NCBI GenBank assembly: GCA_002343395.1
Contig: DDSN01000057.1
Location: 1-17,383 of the forward strand
Source: Hyphomonadaceae bacterium UBA2389
GTDB lineage: Bacteria > Pseudomonadota > Alphaproteobacteria > Caulobacterales > Aquidulcibacteraceae
Direction of reading: 5' to 3'
Length of the DNA: 17,383 nucleotides
How positions within the stretch are numbered: position 1 is the first letter of the stretch; each line of letters begins with the position of its first letter. The notes under the pieces were generated by a model, which had not been told where the DNA came from, made no database searches, and worked only from the letters and a program-made list of their open reading frames with translations. Of this stretch, positions 12,835 to 17,383 are shown in pieces. Made by a program: the position numbers and the translations under genes.

Positions 12835-15015
12835 ATGCGGGCGAAGCTACTGTTTGGTGCGGCAAGCGCTGCGATGCTGTTGGCGGCGCCGGCAATGGCC
12901 CAGGATCAGCCCGGCGATGCGGGCACCCAAGCGCGCATATCGCTTGGCGCGCCGATCGAGAACGAAATCGCTCCCGCCGGCGATGTCGATTGGTATCGCC
13001 TTCAGGTGCAAACCGGCATGCGCTACAGCATGACTCTGGATGGCGTTCCGGCGGAAGATGGATCAGCGCTCGATCCCGTTCTGGCGGTTCACGATGCGAG
13101 CGGCAATCAGCTCGCCTACAACGACGACAGCAACGGCTTGAATTCGGCGCTTCAGTTCGCGCCTAGCGTTAGCGGCGATGTTTTCGTCGAGGCGCGTGCG
13201 TTCAGCGAAGAGGCGACAGGCCGTTACCAGCTGAACGTCACCGCGGAAACCCTCCCTGAGGACGCCGTAGGCAACGATGCGTCGACGCGCGCTCGTGTCG
13301 TGCCGGGCCGCGCTGTCGCCGGCACGATCGACTACGAGGGCGATATCGACGCCTACCGCCTCGATGCGCGGCGCAACACGCGTTACCATGTGACGTTGGC
13401 CGGAAACGATGGTTCTGGGACGGCGCTCAGCGATCCCCTGCTCGTCGTCGTCGACCGCGAAGGCAATGAACTCGCCAGCAACGACGATTCCGAGGGCAGC
13501 CTGAATTCAGCGCTGGAGTTCGTTCCCCGCACAACCGGGCCGGTGTTTGTGCAGGCGCACGGCTACGGAGAATCGCAAACCGGCGCCTACACGCTGAACG
13601 TCTCCAGCGAACGCTTGCCAAACGACGGACTCGCGAGCGACCGCATGACCCGCGGCCGTATTGCGTCGGGGCAATCCGTGGATGGCGCGCTTGAATTTGG
13701 CGGCGACACGGATTGGTATCGCGTGCGCCTCGTGGCGGGACAATCCTACCGTTTCGGCCTTACTACGGCGTCGGGCGACAGCGGCCTCAGCGATCCGCTC
13801 GTGCGCCTCTACGACGCCGCCGGTCAGGAAGTCGCGATGGATGACGATGGCGGCGAGGGTCTCAACGCGTACCTTGAGTACACCGCGCCCGCGACGGCTT
13901 CCTACTACGTGGAAGCGCGAGGGTTCGGCGAAGACGCCACCGGCGGCTACACGCTCACGATGCGCGACGGCGATATTCCCAGCGACGCGACGACCGATGT
14001 CAGCCTCAGCGCGGATGGCGACTTCCGCGAAGGCATGCTCGCGCCAGCCGGAGACCGCGATTGGTACAAGCTGGACTTGGCGGAAGGCCAGGCGCTGCGC
14101 ATCAGCCTGACAAGCGCTGAAGGCGCGTCTGATGCCTTGGCCGATCCATACCTCGTTCTCTACAGCGCTGATGGCGCGGAAGTTGGTCGCGACGACGACG
14201 GTGGTGAAGGCCTGAACGCCAGCCTTGAGTATCAAGCCGCCGCGTCTGGCGCGTACTTCCTTGAGGTGCGCGGCTTCAGCGAGGACGCCGCAGGCCGCTA
14301 CGCGCTATCCGTGACTCCGGGCGAGATCGGCGCGTCGATCGATACCGCTGATGCGATCGTCGCGAATTCTGAGGGGCGCGTCAGCATGATCGGCGCGCCC
14401 GACGATGTGGACTGGTTCGCCATCGACATGGTTGAGGGGCGTCCCTACCGGATCTCGCTCGACGGCGTAGATCCCGATCCGCTCGTCGATCCGTACCTGC
14501 AACTGTTCGATGTGAACGGCCAGCAAGTCGCAGTGGACGATGACGGCGGTCCGGGTTTGGGATCGTACATCACCTACACTTCAACCGCGGGCGGCGTGTA
14601 TTACGCAGCCGTATCGTCCTACCAAGGCTCGGGCGCGGGCCGATACATGCTCCGCGCCAGCGATACGGACGTGCCTGGCAATGTCGGCACGGATGAAACG
14701 CTCAGTTCCGATGGCGAAGACAGCCGCGTCAGCCGCATCGATATCGCGGGCGACGCCGACAATTATCGCGTCTATCTCGAGTCCGGCGTGCGCTACGTTA
14801 TCGAGATCAAGGGTCACGGCGATAATCCATTGCGCGACCCCTATCTGACGGTTTTCAACGCCTCGAATGAACGCGTCGGCGCCGATGATGACAGCGGCGA
14901 TGGTCCGGACGCGCGCCTGCGGTACACGCCGCCGGAAACCGGCGAATACTACATCCAAGCGACGGGCTTGGGCGGTTCAACGGGCGACTACCAAGTTTCG
15001 ATCGCGCGTCAGTAG
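12835..15015 (+). CDS. Secreted protein of six tandem PPC-type beta domains
   Basis: This 726-residue exported protein has a Sec signal (about 1-22, ending APAMA before Q) and nothing else but six diverged copies of a bacterial pre-peptidase C-terminal (PPC)-like domain, at about residues 30-142, 147-262, 270-378, 388-495, 503-610 and 621-725. Each copy has a D-x-D-W-Y-like strand (varied to DIDAYR and DADNYR in copies 2 and 6), then DPxLxLYD, an acidic loop (NDDSNG, NDDSEG, DDDGGEG twice, DDDGGPG, DDDSGDG), and a GxYxL ending. The acidic loops suggest calcium binding. PPC domains usually trail a secreted protease, but no peptidase motif is present here. GAGGGAGGA (12822-12830) sets ATG 12835. 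It stands alone, with a strong terminator behind. An adhesin, matrix or surface-layer-like role is conceivable; none is shown. Confidence 0.82.
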   Translation: MRAKLLFGAASAAMLLAAPAMAQDQPGDAGTQARISLGAPIENEIAPAGDVDWYRLQVQTGMRYSMTLDGVPAEDGSALDPVLAVHDASGNQLAYNDDSNGLNSALQFAPSVSGDVFVEARAFSEEATGRYQLNVTAETLPEDAVGNDASTRARVVPGRAVAGTIDYEGDIDAYRLDARRNTRYHVTLAGNDGSGTALSDPLLVVVDREGNELASNDDSEGSLNSALEFVPRTTGPVFVQAHGYGESQTGAYTLNVSSERLPNDGLASDRMTRGRIASGQSVDGALEFGGDTDWYRVRLVAGQSYRFGLTTASGDSGLSDPLVRLYDAAGQEVAMDDDGGEGLNAYLEYTAPATASYYVEARGFGEDATGGYTLTMRDGDIPSDATTDVSLSADGDFREGMLAPAGDRDWYKLDLAEGQALRISLTSAEGASDALADPYLVLYSADGAEVGRDDDGGEGLNASLEYQAAASGAYFLEVRGFSEDAAGRYALSVTPGEIGASIDTADAIVANSEGRVSMIGAPDDVDWFAIDMVEGRPYRISLDGVDPDPLVDPYLQLFDVNGQQVAVDDDGGPGLGSYITYTSTAGGVYYAAVSSYQGSGAGRYMLRASDTDVPGNVGTDETLSSDGEDSRVSRIDIAGDADNYRVYLESGVRYVIEIKGHGDNPLRDPYLTVFNASNERVGADDDSGDGPDARLRYTPPETGEYYIQATGLGGSTGDYQVSIARQ

Positions 15016-15041
15016 GCGAACGCCGGGAGGACGCACGCGTG

Positions 15042-15077
15042 GCGGCGGCGCTGGACAAGAGCGCCGCCGCTTTTTTT
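15042..15077 (+). terminator. Strong intrinsic terminator of the PPC-domain gene
   Basis: An 11-pair perfect GC-rich stem, GCGGCGGCGCT/AGCGCCGCCGC (15042-15052 and 15060-15070), has a 7-base loop and is followed directly by seven Ts (15071-15077). It lies 26 bases after the stop codon. The minus strand has no T-run after the stem, so it acts for the plus strand. Confidence 0.92.
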
Positions 15078-15087
15078 GCGTATCACC

Positions 15088-15966
15088 TCAAGCCACGCCG
15101 TGAGCGCGAAACCATGCAAGGCAGCGCGCCCAGCCGTCGGCCGCCGCTTCGGCGTTGTATGACTCGCGATAGTCGGCGTGGAATCCGTGCTCCACGCCGG
15201 GATATACAACGATTTGCGAATTCGTAGGGTTGTCCGCCGCCGCAAGCGCCGCGCGCATGCGCTCGACGCTCTCCGGCGAAATGCCACGATCGTTTTCGGC
15301 GTAAAGACCAAGCACGGGCGCGCGCATTAGCGCCGCTACGTCGTAGGGCCACGGGCGCTCCTCTTCCGCGCCCCAGCTTCCAGGTTGGGGGCGCACCAAC
15401 CGTCCGTACCACGCGACGCCCGCTCTCACCTGCGGGAGCTGCGCCGCCGCCATCCAGACTACGGTTCCGCCCCAGCAAAACCCGGTGATCCCAATCGCGT
15501 CGCGCTTCACGAATGGTTGGGCGCTTAACCAGCGAACCGCACCCTCCGTGTCGCCCATGACTTGTTCGTGTGTAGCGGTGGCGACAATCGCGCGGATCGC
15601 CGCGAAATCTGTCAACGGCGCGGGATCGCCAGCGCGGTCAAAATAGTCTGGCGCAAGGGCGACAAATCCGGCGCGGGCGAAACGCCGGCACACATCCTTG
15701 ATGTAGTCATGGATGCCGAAAATCTCGTTGACAACGATCACCGCGCCGCGCCGGCCGCGAGCCGCCGGCCGCGCTACATACGCAGGCAGCGCATAACCTC
15801 CCGCGCCGTCGATGCGCACGTCTTCAGCGACCAAATCATCTTCGGATGTCGTGATTGGACTTGCACAACCTGACAGCGCCGCCGTGGCGTAACCGCTGAA
15901 AAAGAGCGACGCGGCCACCGCGCGCCGGGACGGCGGAAAGTCGCCCTCTGGTCCCTGCAATCTCAT
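15088..15966 (-). CDS. Dienelactone hydrolase family protein, probable Tat-exported lipoprotein
   Basis: This 292-residue alpha/beta hydrolase is of the dienelactone hydrolase family. The N-terminus carries SRRAVAAS (Arg14, Arg15), a twin-arginine-like motif, then a hydrophobic stretch and a lipobox LSGC (Cys34), so the mature protein is probably lipid-anchored after Tat export. The enzyme core begins near residue 45: VNEIFGIHDY (Glu81, the family's active-site Glu), GFCWGG (nucleophile Cys164), YAENDRGISPE (Asp226) and GVEHGFHADY (His260) complete the Cys-Asp-His triad. The full triad argues for an active hydrolase; the substrate is unknown, and dienelactone itself is unlikely without a catechol pathway nearby. 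GGAGG lies 6 bases before the ATG. It diverges from the M48 protease gene over 95 bases and has no co-directional neighbour in the window. Confidence 0.9.
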   Translation of the reverse strand: MRLQGPEGDFPPSRRAVAASLFFSGYATAALSGCASPITTSEDDLVAEDVRIDGAGGYALPAYVARPAARGRRGAVIVVNEIFGIHDYIKDVCRRFARAGFVALAPDYFDRAGDPAPLTDFAAIRAIVATATHEQVMGDTEGAVRWLSAQPFVKRDAIGITGFCWGGTVVWMAAAQLPQVRAGVAWYGRLVRPQPGSWGAEEERPWPYDVAALMRAPVLGLYAENDRGISPESVERMRAALAAADNPTNSQIVVYPGVEHGFHADYRESYNAEAAADGWARCLAWFRAHGVA

Positions 15967-16061
15967 TTTTTCCTCCGTTCATCGCGCCGAGCGTGCAACC
16001 CCTTGCCCGCGGACGCGCTCTCGGTCCAGTCTGCCCGGAAAAGGGAATGGAGGGGGAACAG

Positions 16062-17383
16062 ATGCGAATTCTCACCTACGCGGCGGCGTTGTTGGCGACG
16101 CTGGCGTACACCGCACCGGCCGTAGCGCTTCCCTTTGACGTAGACGCCGCGACGCGCGCCTGGCTCGACACTATGGGCGCCGAGGCCACGCAACGCTCAA
16201 ACGCTTACTTCGAAGGCGGCTATCTGATCGACTTCGCGGGCACGGCCGTCTCAATTCTGGTCGCGGCGCTCATTCTCGTGCTCGGTTGGGCTCGCGGGGT
16301 ACGCTCGTGGCTGGAACGCACCGTGAAATGGTTCCCGCTCGTCGCCCTTGGCGTCGCGTTTTTCGTGAACCTTGTCTCGACGCTGCTGACCTTTCCCTTC
16401 TCCTACTATGTCGGCTTTGTGCGCGAGCACCGCTATGGGCTCTCAACGCAAACGCTGGGCGAGTGGCTCAACGAATCCCTGATCGGCGCCGGCCTTGGAT
16501 TGCTGATCGGCTCGATCTTCATCGCCGTTCTCTATGTGATTATCCGCATAGCCAAGAATACCTGGTGGGTCTGGGGCGCCGCGGTCACCACGCTTCTCAC
16601 CGCCGTTCTAATCATGGCGGGGCCGGTGTTCATCGATCCGATCTTCAACACCTACACGCCCATGCAGGAGGGCGAACTCAAGGACGACATTCTCGCCATG
16701 GCGCGCGCGAACGGCGTGCCCGCGGACGACGTGTTCGTGTTCGACACCTCACGGCAAAGCAATCGCATCACCGCCAACGTGGCGGGTTTGTTCGGCACGA
16801 CACGCGTGGCGTTGGGCGACAATTTGCTGTCGCGCACCAGCCCGGACGCCGTGCGCGCGGTGATGGGACACGAACTCGGCCATTACGTGCTCGGCCACAT
16901 CTATTCGATCCTGATCATGCTCACGGGCATGATCGTGGTGACTTACGCCGTCGTTCATTTCGGCTTTCGCGCGCTTTCGAAAAATGAGCGCTGGGGCATC
17001 CGCGACATCTCCGATCCCGCCGGCTTGCCGCTCATCATGCTCTTGATCGCCGTCGTCGGACTGTTCACGTCGCCGATTCAGCGCAACATTATTTATTTCC
17101 ACGAGCACCAAGCCGACATCTTCGGGCTCAACGCCGCGCGCGCGCCGGATGGCTTCGCGGAGGCGGCTGTTCTTCTCTCCGAATACCGCAAGATGGAGCC
17201 CTCCCCGCTCGAGGAATGGTTCTTCTACGATCACCCCTCGGGCTGGAACCGCGTCCACATGGCGATGGCGTGGAAGGCCAATGAAATCGCGGCAGGCCGG
17301 CTGGCCCCCACAGCGGGTGGCCCGCCTCCGGGATGGCGGCCCGATTTCGTCGTCAGCAGTCCACGCCCCGAAAACGCGCCGGG
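16062..17383 (+). CDS. Membrane M48 metalloprotease, Ste24/CAAX-protease type (3' end outside window)
   Basis: The frame is open from ATG 16062 to the window edge, giving 440 residues. GGAGGGGG (16049-16056) lies 5 bases before the start. The N-terminus is a signal or first membrane helix (about 3-22), followed by hydrophobic segments near 53-75, 87-112, 133-155 and 163-185, the Peptidase_M48_N arrangement. The zinc site is HELGH (270-274), and the third ligand is Glu348 in EHQAD (348-352). HPSGWNRVHMAMAW near the C-terminus corresponds to the family's HPS..RI tail motif. Bacterial members of this group cleave membrane or misfolded proteins; the Ste24-like fold is known for CAAX processing in eukaryotes, which bacteria lack. 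The tail is Pro-rich, and I think little is missing after the edge. Confidence 0.9.
   Translation, partial: MRILTYAAALLATLAYTAPAVALPFDVDAATRAWLDTMGAEATQRSNAYFEGGYLIDFAGTAVSILVAALILVLGWARGVRSWLERTVKWFPLVALGVAFFVNLVSTLLTFPFSYYVGFVREHRYGLSTQTLGEWLNESLIGAGLGLLIGSIFIAVLYVIIRIAKNTWWVWGAAVTTLLTAVLIMAGPVFIDPIFNTYTPMQEGELKDDILAMARANGVPADDVFVFDTSRQSNRITANVAGLFGTTRVALGDNLLSRTSPDAVRAVMGHELGHYVLGHIYSILIMLTGMIVVTYAVVHFGFRALSKNERWGIRDISDPAGLPLIMLLIAVVGLFTSPIQRNIIYFHEHQADIFGLNAARAPDGFAEAAVLLSEYRKMEPSPLEEWFFYDHPSGWNRVHMAMAWKANEIAAGRLAPTAGGPPPGWRPDFVVSSPRPENAP

Noticed and set aside
13507..14235. Minus-strand open frame of 242 codons inside the PPC-domain gene
   Set aside because: It is the antisense image of the repeated domains, has no start signals and no domain-like motifs.
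12960..15000. Regular repeats of about 350 bases as a CRISPR array or DNA satellite
   Set aside because: The repeats are in-frame protein domains that have diverged strongly at the DNA level; there are no short identical repeats with unique spacers.
16286..16987. Plus-strand frame of 233 codons inside the M48 protease gene
   Set aside because: It is out of frame with the HELGH-containing protein, Arg/His-rich, and has no domain; the M48 frame is the true gene and runs off the window.

Overview
The window is a GC-rich, gene-dense chromosomal segment from an alphaproteobacterium. The evidence is the gene content: leuS-lptE-holA in a tight row, hemW/rdgB/rph facing hrcA-grpE, and an LptE of the short alphaproteobacterial type. 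The style of the short lipoproteins and of the TTG...-type promoters suggests a Caulobacterales/Hyphomonadaceae-like lineage, but that is an inference and I cannot name a species. There are 18 protein genes, including two cut by the window edges and one 30-codon gene. I see no rRNA, tRNA, CRISPR array, insertion sequence or phage gene.

Layout. (1) 1-1985, plus strand: the leuS 3' end, lptE (Shine-Dalgarno on the leuS stop codon) and holA (GTGA overlap), one operon for leucyl-tRNA charging, LPS export and the clamp-loader delta subunit. (2) 1986-2298: a CRP-like palindrome, a gene for a 30-residue exported peptide, then two strong hairpins, the second shared with the convergent yceI-like lipoprotein gene. 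(3) 2299-4940: YceI-like lipoprotein (minus), diverging from a secreted gamma-glutamyltransferase-family protein (plus). (4) 4941-6664, minus: rdgB-hemW, ATGA-coupled. (5) 6758-7614, plus: a DUF2975 membrane protein and a YozG-type HTH regulator, translationally coupled and facing rdgB across a palindrome-bearing promoter region. (6) 7599-8683, minus: rph and a DgkA-family lipid kinase, ATGA-coupled. (7) 8916-10094: an AAA-type ATPase with a winged-helix end. (8) 10091-10954, minus: a periplasmic two-lobed retropepsin-like protein without the catalytic DTG. (9) 11056-12698: hrcA-grpE, where hrcA looks leaderless. (10) 12835-15015: a secreted protein made only of six PPC-type beta domains, followed by a strong terminator. 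(11) 15088-15966, minus: a Tat-type lipoprotein dienelactone hydrolase, diverging from (12) a membrane M48/Ste24-type metalloprotease that runs off the right edge.

How it fits together. Most of the window is housekeeping: translation, replication, envelope assembly, nucleotide-pool cleaning, heme delivery, RNA maturation and heat-shock control. Several envelope functions are interleaved (LptE, YceI, GGT, DgkA, PPC protein, DLH lipoprotein, M48 protease). In many alphaproteobacteria rph, rdgB and hemW are adjacent and diverge directly from hrcA-grpE. Here that block is opened in two places, by DUF2975-HTH-dgkA between rdgB and rph, and by the ATPase and pseudo-protease between rph and hrcA.

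The least explained parts are the micro-gene with its palindrome and hairpins, the ATPase with the dyad-rich control region it shares with rph, the double-degenerate protease fold, and the six-domain PPC protein. I do not see a clear new multi-gene defence or biosynthetic system.
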